Part shown: in pieces, positions 26,736 through 35,224 of the stretch
Numbering within the stretch: position 1 is the first letter of the stretch
How the letters are laid out: every line of letters begins with the position of its first letter
Assembly: GCF_009729855.1 (NCBI RefSeq)
Contig: NZ_WODA01000006.1
Location: 1 to 64,000, forward strand
DNA length: 64,000 bases
Origin: Agromyces luteolus
GTDB lineage: Bacteria > Actinomycetota > Actinomycetes > Actinomycetales > Microbacteriaceae
Direction: 5' to 3'
The notes under the pieces: generated by a model
Told to the model about the DNA's origin: nothing
Seen by the model: only the letters and a program-made list of their open reading frames with translations
Databases searched by the model: none
Translations under genes and position numbers: made by a program

Positions 26736-27301
26736 GACAATCCCAGATCCTTCAAGCCGATGGCCGCGAGGTAGGGCACCCCCGCGGCTTCGATGACCTC
26801 GCGTGCGCCCGTGTCGCGGTCGACGACGACCGCGACGGCCGCGATCTCGGCACCGACGGCGCGGAGCGCCTCGATGGCCTTGAGCGGCGAACCGCCCGTG
26901 GTCGAGGTGTCTTCCAGCACGATGACGCGCTTGCCCGCGACATCCGGCCCCTCGACCTGCTTGCCGCGGCCGTGGTCCTTCGGCTCCTTGCGGACGACGA
27001 ACGCGTCGTACGCCAGGCCGCGCGCGGCGCCCTGGTGCAGCACGGCGGTCGCGATCGGGTCGGCGCCCATCGTCATGCCGCCGACCGCGGCGACGTCCGG
27101 AACGTCGGCGATGAGGTCGATCATCACCTGGCCGATGAGCGGCGCGACGCGGTGGTCGAGGCTCACCTTGCGGAGGTCGACGTAGTACGACGCCTTCTTG
27201 CCGCTGGTCAGCGTGAAGTCGCCGTGGAACACCGCGTCGCTCGAGATGAACTCGATGAGCTGTCGGCGGGCCTCGGCGGACTGGGGATTCCGGGAAGTCA
27301 C
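26732..27301 (-). CDS. pyrE: Orotate phosphoribosyltransferase
   Basis: PyrE makes orotidine 5'-phosphate from orotate and PRPP in de novo UMP synthesis. The 189-residue product has SGKKASYYVDLRKVSLDH, the KDHGRGKQVEG loop and the PRPP-binding motif VIVLEDTSTTGGSPLKA. The start is a GTG at 27301 with TAGAGT 6 nt upstream (leaderless). Its stop overlaps the ATG of the 953-aa membrane protein, so pyrE heads a five-gene unit that continues into ribokinase and nucleoside hydrolase. Confidence 0.95.
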   Translation of the reverse strand: MTSRNPQSAEARRQLIEFISSDAVFHGDFTLTSGKKASYYVDLRKVSLDHRVAPLIGQVMIDLIADVPDVAAVGGMTMGADPIATAVLHQGAARGLAYDAFVVRKEPKDHGRGKQVEGPDVAGKRVIVLEDTSTTGGSPLKAIEALRAVGAEIAAVAVVVDRDTGAREVIEAAGVPYLAAIGLKDLGLS

Positions 27302-27310
27302 CCGAATACT

Positions 27311-28717
27311 CTAAGACTCCACCGCCTGAGAGGAACGTGCGGATGTCTCGGGAACCGCTCCGGCGACCTCGCCCGGGCGCGATCTCCGCCGCCGACCGCC
27401 GCCCCAGAACGACCGCGGCGTGCCCGGGACGAGGCGCGCCCAGAGCGGTGCGTCCTCGTCCTGCAGCACCGCCGGCATGTCCACGTGGAACTGCGCGATC
27501 TCCTCGGCGCCGTGGTGCACGACGCGGTACAGCGCCGTGCCGATGAGGACGCCGAGCGCGATCGACATGACCGCGGTCAGCGCGGTCGCGAAGTCCTCGA
27601 GACCGGCCGCCGTGCCCACGGCCTCGGTCAGGCCGACGAGCCCGGCCGCCCCCGGGACCAGGATCCAGAACGCGGGCAGGAACGTCAGCTGCGCCGGGGC
27701 GCCGCGCCGCAGGCCCGCGATCCACAGCACCACCGGCGTCATCGCCAGCGCGCCGATGAAGCCGCTGACCGTCGCACCCACGAGCACGGTGCCCGCCGCC
27801 TGGCCCGCGTAGGCGACCCCGACCGCGAGCAGCACCCAGCCGAACGTCGACGGCGGCGAGGAGAAGTGCAGGTAGTTCCCGATGGCGAACAGGACGACGC
27901 CGGCCGGGGCGACCCACCACGACAGCCCCGACGTCGGCTCGAGCGGCACGTAGGTCGAGCTCGAGACGCCCACCACGGTGCCGGCCGCGAGGATGCCGAA
28001 CGAGAGCAGCGCGAGCTGGACCATCCCGAACACGAGGCGCGCGGCGCCGGCGATCATCTGCCCGGCGGCCAGCTCCATCGTCGCGGTGGTCAGCACCCCG
28101 CCCGGGAGGAACGTGGCGAGCGGGGCGATGAGGAGCCGGATCGGATCGCCGATCTCGATGTACTCGGCGAGCAGGAAGACGCACAGCGCGCACGCGAACG
28201 CCGCGAACACCGGGAACACGAGCTGGAGCGTCGGCGACCGGACCAGCTTGGCGAGGCCGACGAACGCGCCCAGCGCGAACGCGACGACCGCGCCCTCGAC
28301 CGTCGGGGCCAGTAGGAGCGCGAGCCCCGTGGTCAGGATCGCGTGCCCGAGCGTCCTGACGAGCCATCCGTGCCTCGGACGCATCGCGCCGATCTCGTTG
28401 AGGCGCCGGATGCCGGCGGCCGGAGCCACCGTCGCACGTCGGGCCTCCTCGATCAGCCGGTACAGCGCGGCGATCTGGTCGAACCGGAAGTTCGCCCGCA
28501 CCGAGCGGATGGCGACCCGCCCATCCTCGGCGCCGCCGACCTGGACGATGATGACCGTCGGCAGCACGACGAAGTCGGTGTCGTCCTGCCCGTAGGCGCG
28601 CGCGACGGCATCCACCGTGTCGCCGATCCGGTCGACCGCCTCCCCCGCGGCGTTCATCCCCTCGGCGAGGCCGAGCAGGAATCGACGCAGGACGGCCCGC
28701 TCGTCGACGTCCGACAT
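27311..28717 (-). CDS. ThrE-type threonine/serine exporter, copy 1
   Basis: A 468-residue inner-membrane protein. The N-terminal soluble domain (FLLGLAEGMNAAGEAVDRIGDTVDAVARAYG, VLPTVIIVQ, FDQIAALYRLIEEAR, GIRRLNEIGAM) is the ThrE/DUF1212 catalytic-like region, followed by about ten hydrophobic segments (ThrE plus ThrE_2 halves). Exporters of this family release threonine, serine or small peptides using the proton gradient. I start at 28717, where GAGGGGGA precedes ATG, not at the in-frame codon ten residues upstream. It is a close paralogue of the next gene. Confidence 0.88.
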   Translation of the reverse strand: MSDVDERAVLRRFLLGLAEGMNAAGEAVDRIGDTVDAVARAYGQDDTDFVVLPTVIIVQVGGAEDGRVAIRSVRANFRFDQIAALYRLIEEARRATVAPAAGIRRLNEIGAMRPRHGWLVRTLGHAILTTGLALLLAPTVEGAVVAFALGAFVGLAKLVRSPTLQLVFPVFAAFACALCVFLLAEYIEIGDPIRLLIAPLATFLPGGVLTTATMELAAGQMIAGAARLVFGMVQLALLSFGILAAGTVVGVSSSTYVPLEPTSGLSWWVAPAGVVLFAIGNYLHFSSPPSTFGWVLLAVGVAYAGQAAGTVLVGATVSGFIGALAMTPVVLWIAGLRRGAPAQLTFLPAFWILVPGAAGLVGLTEAVGTAAGLEDFATALTAVMSIALGVLIGTALYRVVHHGAEEIAQFHVDMPAVLQDEDAPLWARLVPGTPRSFWGGGRRRRSRPGEVAGAVPETSARSSQAVES

Positions 28718-28810
28718 CCGTCCCCCTCGCGTGGCTGGCCTGCGCACACCGTACGATGCGGCGCCGAGGGTCCCGCGGTGCGACGCGCGATCGCGTCCGC
28801 ACCGGCCCGA

Positions 28811-30193
28811 TCAGGACTCGGGGTCGCGCCGGCGCGGCTTCGGGGCCGCGTCCGCGATCCTCGAGAGCACGGAGTCCTCCGACGGGCCGAGCACCGACGG
28901 GAGGTCGACGTGGAACTCGGCGATGCCCGCCGCACTCCGCCGGAGGAACCGGTAGATCGCCGAGCCGATGAACACGCCGAGCGCGATCGACATGACCGTG
29001 ACGAAGGCGGCGGCGACGTCGTCGACGCCGGCCGACTCCTCGACCGCGCCCTCCGTCACGCCGATGAGCCCGGCAGCGCCGGGGACGAGGACCCAGAACG
29101 CCGGGAGGAAGGCGATCTGCGAGGGCACGCCGCGCGGCAGGTCCTCGATCCAGAGCACGAGCGGCGTGACCACGAGCGCACCGACGAAGCCGCTGACCGG
29201 TGCGCCGAGGAGGAGCGCGCCGAGCTGCTGCCCGCCGTACGCGACGACGAGGGCGAGGATCACCCAGGCGTAGGAACGGCCCGGCGCGGCGAAGTGCAGG
29301 TACACGCCGACCCCGTAGAGCACGAGCCCGATCCCGGCGACCCACCACGGGAGGGTCTGCTGCACCTCGCGCGGGACGTACCCGTCGTCGCCGATCCCCA
29401 CGACGGTCCCCGCGGCGAGGATGCCGAACGCGAGCAGCGCGAGCTGGACGATGCCCGCGCCGAGCCGCGAGGACCCGGCGACCATCTGCCCGGCGGCGAG
29501 CTCGCGGACCCCGGTGGTGAGCAGCGCGCCCGGGAGGAAGGTCGCCAGCGGCGCGATCAGCACGCGCAGCGGGTCGCCGATCTCGACGACGGGTGCGAGG
29601 AGGAACACGATCACGGCGCAGACGAACGAGGCCGCGACCGGCAGGACGAGCGAGAGCGTCTGCGAGCGGGTCAGCTTCGCGACGCCGATGATGACGCCGA
29701 GCCCGAAGCCGACGACGGCGGCCTGCCAGCTCGGGGCGAGGAGCAGCGCGAGGCCGGCGGTGAGGAGGGCGTGGCCCATCGTCCGCATGAACCAGTGGCG
29801 GGTCGGCGGCATGGCGCCGATCTCGTTGAGTCGACGGATGCCGTCGGCGGGGCCGATCGCGGCGGATCGCGCCTGCCGGACCAGGGCGGCCATCGCGGCG
29901 ATCTGGTCGAACCGGAACGAGGCGCGGACCGAGGTGAGCGAGACGCGGCCGGTCTCGCCCTGGCCGGTCTGGACGAGCGCGATCGTCGGGAGCACGACGA
30001 CGTCGACCTCGTCGACCCCGTAGGCGTGGGCGATGTCGACGATCTCGGCACGGATGCGGTCGGTGGACTCCGCCGAGGCCGTCAGCCCCTCGGCGAGACC
30101 GAGCAGGAACGTGCGGATCAGCGCGGCGTCGCCCGGGGATCGCTCGGTCTCGCGGGGCTCGGGCGGCGTCGGGGTCGTCGGGGTCGTCGGCAT
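28811..30193 (-). CDS. ThrE-type threonine/serine exporter, copy 2
   Basis: A 460-residue protein with the same layout as its neighbour: a Thr/Pro-rich 20-residue lead, FLLGLAEGLTASAESTDRIRAEIVDIAHAYG, VLPTIALVQTG, FDQIAAMAALVRQAR, GIRRLNEIGAMPPTRHW, then about ten transmembrane segments with FLPGALLTTGVRELAAGQM and FLPAFWVLVPGAAGLIGVTEG. Long stretches are identical to copy 1, so a tandem duplication is clear. GAGGAG precedes the ATG at 30193. The 93-bp gap between the two copies allows cotranscription. Confidence 0.88.
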   Translation of the reverse strand: MPTTPTTPTPPEPRETERSPGDAALIRTFLLGLAEGLTASAESTDRIRAEIVDIAHAYGVDEVDVVVLPTIALVQTGQGETGRVSLTSVRASFRFDQIAAMAALVRQARSAAIGPADGIRRLNEIGAMPPTRHWFMRTMGHALLTAGLALLLAPSWQAAVVGFGLGVIIGVAKLTRSQTLSLVLPVAASFVCAVIVFLLAPVVEIGDPLRVLIAPLATFLPGALLTTGVRELAAGQMVAGSSRLGAGIVQLALLAFGILAAGTVVGIGDDGYVPREVQQTLPWWVAGIGLVLYGVGVYLHFAAPGRSYAWVILALVVAYGGQQLGALLLGAPVSGFVGALVVTPLVLWIEDLPRGVPSQIAFLPAFWVLVPGAAGLIGVTEGAVEESAGVDDVAAAFVTVMSIALGVFIGSAIYRFLRRSAAGIAEFHVDLPSVLGPSEDSVLSRIADAAPKPRRRDPES

Positions 30194-30432
30194 CCGTTCG
30201 CTCCTCGGGTTCGCGGCGGAGCGCGGTGCACGGGCGGGCGCCCGGCGCCCCGGCGGTGCGGTCACGCTATCCCCGGACGCGATCGGATGTCGAGGGGTCG
30301 ACGCGACGCGCGACGACGCGCGTCGACCGGGGCGGACGACCGGTCCCGGACATGCGAAGGGCCGCCCTGCGGGGTGTCCCTCCCCCGCACGACGGCCCTG
30401 CTCGGAGCCCTGACGGCCCCGCGACGCGCGGC
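30194..30432. other. Intergenic region with one hairpin
   Basis: The 239 bp between the exporter start and the small peptide gene hold one clear structure, the hairpin at 30358-30399, and a ribosome-binding site next to 30193. I see no further gene or promoter that I can support. Confidence 0.5.
30358..30399 (-). terminator. Hairpin terminator after the 40-aa peptide gene
   Basis: AGGGCCGCCCTGCGGGG pairs with CCCCGCACGACGGCCCT (15 of 17 positions) around an 8-nt loop. It lies 34 bp past the minus-strand stop at 30433. Confidence 0.7.
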
Positions 30433-30555
30433 CTAGACGGTGCGCGCGAAGGTCTCGCGCGGCTGGCGACGGTAACCGTCGCGCGCGGTGACGACGAAGG
30501 AGCTGACGATGCCGGCGATCGAGGCGGCGGCGAGCATGGCGAAGACGGTGAACAC
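30433..30555 (-). CDS. Small membrane peptide, 40 residues
   Basis: Starts at a GTG at 30555 with AAAGGAA four nucleotides upstream and encodes MFTVFAMLAAASIAGIVSSF followed by VVTARDGYRRQPRETFARTV: one transmembrane helix and a basic cytoplasmic tail. A good ribosome binding site, a hydrophobic helix of the right length and a hairpin downstream support a real gene, although it is very short. It is divergent from the LysR gene, 137 bp apart, and could be under its control. No family recognised. Confidence 0.6.
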   Translation of the reverse strand: MFTVFAMLAAASIAGIVSSFVVTARDGYRRQPRETFARTV

Positions 30556-30677
30556 GGCGGTTCCTTTCGAGAGTTCGTTGGAATGTCGGGCGACTCGGTG
30601 CGCCCTTGCACGTGTCCGACATGAACCATTGTGCACCTTCAAACCGTTCAGCACAATCTCACGAAACTACACTGATG

Positions 30678-30694
30678 ATGTAGCATCGCTACAT
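30678..30694 (+). promoter_or_regulatory. Inverted repeat over the LysR -10 and start codon
   Basis: ATGTAGC-ATC-GCTACAT is a perfect 7-bp inverted repeat. Its left arm contains the -10 TAGCAT (30681-30686) and its right arm runs into the ATG at 30693. A protein bound here would block transcription, so autoregulation is likely; a translation-blocking hairpin is not possible because only the right arm would be in the leaderless transcript. Confidence 0.55.
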
Positions 30695-31640
30695 GGATGT
30701 GCGCCGTCTCGACCTGCTCCGCGAACTCGCCGAACGCGGCAGCGTGACCGCCGTCGCCGAGGCGACCGGTCGCACCCCCTCGGCGGTGTCCCAGCAGCTC
30801 AAGGTGCTCGAGCGCGAGGCGGGCATGCCGCTCACCGAGCGCAGCGGGCGCGGGGTCGTGCTGACGAGCGCCGGGCACGCGCTCGCGCGCAGCGCGACCG
30901 AGGTGGCGGTCGCCCTCGAGCGCGCCTCGGCGCTCTGGGACCAGTTCCGCAACCACCCGAGCGGCGAGGTCACGCTGCTGACCTTCCCCACCGTGGGTGC
31001 GACGCTCCTGCCGCAGGTGCTCGCCGACCTCCGGTCGGTCGCGGGCCTGGTCGTGCGGGCCACCGACCTCGACCCCGAACTCGCCGAGTTCCCCGACCTC
31101 ACCAACGAGTACGACATCGTGCTCGCGCACACCATGCCCGGCGAGCTCCCCTGGGGAGGTCGCGGCCTCCGCGCGCTCCCGCTCCTGACCGAGCCGCTCG
31201 ACATCGGCCTGCCCGCCGACCACCGGCTCGCGGGCCGCGCGCACGTGACGCCCGCCGACCTCGTCGAGGAGACCTGGCTCGGCGTGCCGCCCGGCTTCCC
31301 GTTCGAACGGATCCTGCACGCGATCGAGCAGGCGGGCGGGCGGCGCGTCGAGGTGAGCCAGCGCTTCAGCGACATGCGCATCATCGAGGCGTTCATCGCG
31401 GCCGGCCTCGGCATCGCCTTCGTGCCGCGCTACACCTCGGGCGCGGTCCCGGAGGGCATCGTGCTGAAGCCGCTCCGCGGCGTCGCGTCGGTCCGCCAGA
31501 TCTTCGCGCTCGTGCGGCCGGATGTCGCGGAGCGGCTCGCCGTGCGGACCGTGCTCGAGGTGCTCGTCGACCGGGCCGCACGGCTCGAGCGGTCGTACGA
31601 GGCCGCCAGTCGCGACCAGCCGTCTGCGCCATCGTCCTGA
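30693..31640 (+). CDS. LysR family transcriptional regulator
   Basis: A 315-residue regulator. The winged HTH occupies residues 1-60 (DVRRLDLLRELAERGSVTAVAEATGRTPSAVSQQLKVLEREAG), followed by a linker helix and a periplasmic-binding-like effector domain (EVTLLTFPTVGATLLPQVLADL, AGLGIAFVPRYTSGAVPEG). TAGCAT is 6 nt before the ATG. Its divergent neighbours are the 40-aa peptide and, further on, the ThrE exporters; LysR regulators that control amino-acid exporters are known (LysG/ArgP type), which makes the exporters plausible but untested targets. Confidence 0.9.
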   Translation: MDVRRLDLLRELAERGSVTAVAEATGRTPSAVSQQLKVLEREAGMPLTERSGRGVVLTSAGHALARSATEVAVALERASALWDQFRNHPSGEVTLLTFPTVGATLLPQVLADLRSVAGLVVRATDLDPELAEFPDLTNEYDIVLAHTMPGELPWGGRGLRALPLLTEPLDIGLPADHRLAGRAHVTPADLVEETWLGVPPGFPFERILHAIEQAGGRRVEVSQRFSDMRIIEAFIAAGLGIAFVPRYTSGAVPEGIVLKPLRGVASVRQIFALVRPDVAERLAVRTVLEVLVDRAARLERSYEAASRDQPSAPSS

Positions 31641-31655
31641 CGGTGACGCAGCACT

Positions 31656-31686
31656 GGGCGGGGCCTGCTCGACGAGGACCCCGCCC
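31656..31686. terminator. Bidirectional hairpin between LysR and the SHOCT gene
   Basis: GGGCGGGGCC at 31656-31665 pairs with GACCCCGCCC at 31677-31686 with one mismatch. It lies between two convergent genes. Confidence 0.65.
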
Positions 31687-31704
31687 GAATGGCGCGACCG
31701 CAGG

Positions 31705-32094
31705 TCAGGCGCCGGAGAGTGCCTTCGCCTTCAGCGCATCGAACTCGGCCTGGCTGATCGTTCCGGCGTCCAGGAGCCGCTTGGCCGACTCGATCTCGCC
31801 CGCCGCCGAGCTCGCACCCGAGTTCGCGACCGATCGGATGTAGTCGTTCGCTTCGGCCTGAACCGCCTGCGACCGGGCGGCGTTGCGCTCGGCCATCCCG
31901 CGTCCGCGGGCGATCAGGTAGATGAACGCGGCCAGGAACGGCAGGAAGACCAGGAACAGGACCCACAGCGCCTTGCCCCAGCCGTTCAGGGCATGGTCGC
32001 GGAAGATGTCGACGAACACGCTGATGAAGATCCAGATGCAGGCGAACAGGACGTAGATCCAGAAGAGCCAGACGAAGAAGTCCCAGACGCTCAT
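31705..32094 (-). CDS. Membrane protein with PLDc_N-like helices and SHOCT domain
   Basis: A 129-residue protein. Two transmembrane helices (VWDFFVWLFWIYVLFACIWI and ALWVLFLVFLPFLAAFIYLI, the second with the PLDc_N pattern) are followed by a basic stretch and a C-terminal SHOCT motif, AGEIESAKRLLDAGTISQAEFDALKAKAL, a short domain found at the ends of bacterial membrane proteins. GAAAGGA precedes the ATG at 32094. It faces the LAL regulator across 203 bp that carry a 19-bp operator also found before the DUF6325 gene. Function unknown, probably stress related. Confidence 0.82.
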   Translation of the reverse strand: MSVWDFFVWLFWIYVLFACIWIFISVFVDIFRDHALNGWGKALWVLFLVFLPFLAAFIYLIARGRGMAERNAARSQAVQAEANDYIRSVANSGASSAAGEIESAKRLLDAGTISQAEFDALKAKALSGA

Positions 32095-32170
32095 GACGGC
32101 GATCCTTTCGGTCACGGGGTGCGGGTCGCGCCCGTCGCTCGGAACGTACCGGCGCGGCGACGAGCGCCGC

Positions 32171-32189
32171 ATCACCCCGTTCGGATGAT
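32171..32189. promoter_or_regulatory. 19-bp operator, site 1
   Basis: On the minus strand this reads ATCATCCGAACGGGGTGAT, identical at 17 of 19 positions to ATCACCCGAACCGGGTGAT at 35931-35949. It is centred 86 bp upstream of the SHOCT gene start and lies in the same intergenic region as the LAL regulator. The near match in two promoters of one cluster suggests a shared regulator. Confidence 0.6.
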
Positions 32190-32297
32190 CCACGCCGGCG
32201 TTGCCCGGCCTCGCGCGGGCACTTCGGCATGGCGCCGCCCCGCGAGCCGGTGGAAGACTGAGCGCGACATCGTGCTGCGCAGTCGGTAGGGGGCAAC

Positions 32298-34970
32298 GTG
32301 CTCGAGCAACCGTCATCCGAGGTCATGGTCGACCGGCCGGCGCTCAGGGACAGACTCGACGGGGCGCTGACGCGCCCGCTCACCCTCATCGTCGCACCCG
32401 CCGGCGCAGGGAAGTCCGTGCTGCTCGAACAGTGGCGGGCCCAGCGGGACGACGTCGTGACGCTCACGATCGACGTCGACGCGAACGACGACGACCCGGT
32501 GCGATTCGGTCGTCGCCTGGTCGCCGCACTGGCGACGGTGAGACCCGCCACAGCCCGACTCGGCCACCTCACGGCCCTCCACGCCGGGGGGATCGGGACT
32601 CCCCTGCTCGAGGCGCTGGCGCTCGAACTCGAGACCTACCCGCCGACCGTCGTGGTGCTGGACGACCTCCACCACCTCTCGAACACGCGGCTCCTCGCCG
32701 ATCTCGGGCGACTCGCCGCTCTGCTCCCGCCGGCCGCGCACCTCGTGCTCTCGACCCGGGTCGATCCGCCGATCGCCTGGAGCAGCCTCCGGCTGCGCGA
32801 CCGGATGCTCGAACTCCGGCAGCGCGATCTCGCGCTGACCCGGCCCGAATCCGCGCAACTGCTGCGGCGGATCGCTCGCCGCGACCTGCCCGCCACGACC
32901 GTCGAGCCGATCGTCGCCCGCACCGAGGGCTGGGCGGCCGGGCTCCAGCTGGCGGGGCTCACGCTCAAGTACACCGGCGAGGCCGAGGCATCCGATGCGT
33001 TCGTCGCCGGCATCGCGGGGAGCGATCGCCTGATCGCCGACTACCTCACCGAGGAGGTCCTCGACGCGGTGCCCGAACGGGACCGCGACCTCCTGCTGCG
33101 GATGTCGCCCCTGGACGCCATGACGGCGGACCTCGTCGACCACGTGCTGGAGCGGACCGACGGGCAGCGCCTGCTCGAGCGCTTCGAGGACGAATCCATG
33201 TTCCTCGTGGCGCTCGATCCCCACCGGAGGCGGTACCGGTTCCACCATCTCTTCCGCGAATTCCTGCGGTACCGGCTGCGCACCGAGGTGCCGGAGGGGG
33301 AGCAGCGCCTGTTGAGCCGCGCAGCGGACTTCCACCTCGATCGCGGCGAGGTCTCGCCCGCCGTCGAGTACCTGCTTCGAGCGCGGGACTGGGCGCGCGC
33401 ACTCGACGCGATCATGACTCGGGGGAGCGACGTCTTCGAACGCGGCGAGATGCGAACCGTGATCCGGTGGATCACCTCGGTGCCCGAGACCGAGTGGGCC
33501 GACCGGCTCGACGTCGCGCTCGAGCTCGGCATCCTGGTAGGCATGGAGGGGGAACCGGCCAGGGCCGTCGGCATGCTCGGCCGCGTCGCGGGCGACCCTC
33601 ACGCGACGATCGGTCATCGCATCGTCGCAGAGACCTGGATGTCGGCCACCACGCAGTGGAACGCCCGGCCCGAGGAGGCGATCCGGGCGGCCGATCGCGC
33701 GCTCGCACTCAGGGACGAACACCCCGACGCGGCGCTTCCCGACCTGATGCGGCTCACGAGCCCGGAGCTGATGACCACCCTCGCGGTCGGGTCGAGGGGG
33801 CGCTCGCATTTCCTCTCGGGCGACCTCGACGAGGCCGAGACGTGGATGTCGCGCTCGCTCGAGACCGAGGGCATCGCGTATCCGCCCTTCCGGGTCGGGA
33901 TGCTCGGATCGTCGGCACTCCTGCGGATCTGGAACGGCCGGGCGGCCGAGGCCGAACTCCTCGCCGCTGAGGCGATCGACGCCGCATCGGCCGGTGCGCT
34001 GCTCGACCATCCGGTGATCGCCGACGCCTACCTGGCCCGCGCACTCGTCGACGTCGAGCGCGGGGCGCCGGCGGTCGCCGCAGTCCACCTGCGCGCCGGG
34101 ATCGTCCGCGCCGAGGCGAACAGGCGATCGCAGCTGCTCTGGCTGGGTCGATACGTGCACGGCGTGATCGCGGCCGCGGAGGGTCGCTTCGACGACGCCC
34201 TGGCCGCAGCCGACCTCGCTCGGAGCGGCGACCGGTCCGCCGAGGGTCGCAATCCCGGCGCCGGCCCCGCCCCCGCGATCCTCGACCGGCTCCGTGCGCT
34301 GCACCTCAGCGTCCTGCGGCGCTCCGGCCGCGCCGACGAGGCGCTCCGCCGCAGCGCCGATCCGACTCCCGTCGGGCCCGCCGTCGCATTCGAGGCAATC
34401 GCCGCAGCGCTCGCCGTCGGCGATCCCGGCGCGGCACGGCGGATGCTCGACCGCGACCTCGACCGGCCGGGTCCCGCATCGGACTCGCCGCTCAGCGACA
34501 TCCGCCGGTCGATCCTGCTCGGCTGGCTCGCCGAGATCTCGGGATCGCACGCTGCGGCCGTCGACCACCTCGCCGAGGCGCTCGGGCGGGCCGAACCGCA
34601 CGGCCTCGTCGCCGTGTTCCTCGAGGCCGGGCCGACCGTGCTGGACCTCGCGTGCGGTCTGACACCTTTGCACGGCGGCGTGGCCGCAGACCTCGCGAGA
34701 CGTCGCGACGGCTCGTCGACCCCAGGCGCGAACGCGGAGCTGGCGGAACCGCTCACGACCCGCGAACTGGAGATCCTCGCGTTCCTCCCCGATCACTCGA
34801 CGAATGCGGAGCTGGCGAAGCAGTGCTTCGTCTCCGTGAACACGCTGAAGACGCACACGGCGCACATCTACCGCAAGCTCGGGGTCTCCGGCCGGAGCGC
34901 GGCGATCGCCCGGGCCCGCGAACTCGGCCTGCTGGATCCCGTCAGTCGTCCCGACCGGGCACGTGCGTGA
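32298..34970 (+). CDS. Large ATP-binding LuxR (LAL/MalT-like) transcriptional regulator
   Basis: An 890-residue STAND-class activator. The N-terminal NTPase has Walker A IVAPAGAGKSVLLEQW, Walker B VVVLDDLHHL and DRMLELRQRDLALTRPESAQLL. A winged-helix region with GWAAGLQLAGL, FHHLFREFLRYRL follows, then about 400 residues of TPR-like helices. The C-terminal LuxR HTH is LTTRELEILAFLPDHSTNAELAKQCFVSVNTLKTHTAHIYRKLGV. Ligand unknown. The GTG at 32298 has TAGGGGG upstream. It lies inside the SHOCT/DUF6325/arylsulfatase cluster and probably activates it, because those promoters share a palindrome. Confidence 0.92.
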   Translation: MLEQPSSEVMVDRPALRDRLDGALTRPLTLIVAPAGAGKSVLLEQWRAQRDDVVTLTIDVDANDDDPVRFGRRLVAALATVRPATARLGHLTALHAGGIGTPLLEALALELETYPPTVVVLDDLHHLSNTRLLADLGRLAALLPPAAHLVLSTRVDPPIAWSSLRLRDRMLELRQRDLALTRPESAQLLRRIARRDLPATTVEPIVARTEGWAAGLQLAGLTLKYTGEAEASDAFVAGIAGSDRLIADYLTEEVLDAVPERDRDLLLRMSPLDAMTADLVDHVLERTDGQRLLERFEDESMFLVALDPHRRRYRFHHLFREFLRYRLRTEVPEGEQRLLSRAADFHLDRGEVSPAVEYLLRARDWARALDAIMTRGSDVFERGEMRTVIRWITSVPETEWADRLDVALELGILVGMEGEPARAVGMLGRVAGDPHATIGHRIVAETWMSATTQWNARPEEAIRAADRALALRDEHPDAALPDLMRLTSPELMTTLAVGSRGRSHFLSGDLDEAETWMSRSLETEGIAYPPFRVGMLGSSALLRIWNGRAAEAELLAAEAIDAASAGALLDHPVIADAYLARALVDVERGAPAVAAVHLRAGIVRAEANRRSQLLWLGRYVHGVIAAAEGRFDDALAAADLARSGDRSAEGRNPGAGPAPAILDRLRALHLSVLRRSGRADEALRRSADPTPVGPAVAFEAIAAALAVGDPGAARRMLDRDLDRPGPASDSPLSDIRRSILLGWLAEISGSHAAAVDHLAEALGRAEPHGLVAVFLEAGPTVLDLACGLTPLHGGVAADLARRRDGSSTPGANAELAEPLTTRELEILAFLPDHSTNAELAKQCFVSVNTLKTHTAHIYRKLGVSGRSAAIARARELGLLDPVSRPDRARA

Positions 34971-35160
34971 CCGACTCGATCTCGACGTCGAAGCCGCGGA
35001 GCAGGTCGAGCAGTCCGACGAGCCTCGCCTGGTCGGGGACGGTCCCGAGCAGGCGGGTCGAGCCCGGATGGCCGGGCACCACCTCGAAGCCGACGAACTC
35101 CTCCACGATCATCGGGGCGAGTTCACCCCGGACCACGATGTCGAACCGTTCGACGCTCAT
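34942..35160 (-). CDS. Small conserved-looking hypothetical protein
   Basis: A 72-residue soluble protein, VERFDIVVRGELAPMIVEEF then GFEVVPGHPGSTRLLGTVPD, QARLVGLLDLLRGFDVEIESVTHV. It looks like one compact beta-alpha-beta fold; the TxLxGxVPDQAxLxGLLdxLxxxxxEi pattern is one I recall from short actinobacterial proteins without a name. Its last 29 bp overlap the 3' end of the LAL gene on the other strand. It follows the 53-aa gene by 64 bp and is likely in the DUF6325 operon. Confidence 0.7.
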   Translation of the reverse strand: MSVERFDIVVRGELAPMIVEEFVGFEVVPGHPGSTRLLGTVPDQARLVGLLDLLRGFDVEIESVTHVPGRDD

Positions 35161-35224
35161 CTCGCCCTCCGGATGACGGTGCTGCCGTTCGTCGGGCGGG
35201 AGCCTCGACTCTCGGGTGCGGCGG

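Noticed and set aside
26740-29348. The minus-strand frame of the 953-aa gene stays open far upstream through pyrE and the exporters
   Set aside because: The reading upstream of 26735 is Arg-rich shadow sequence of pyrE and ThrE. The ATG at 26735 overlaps the pyrE stop, as expected for a coupled gene.
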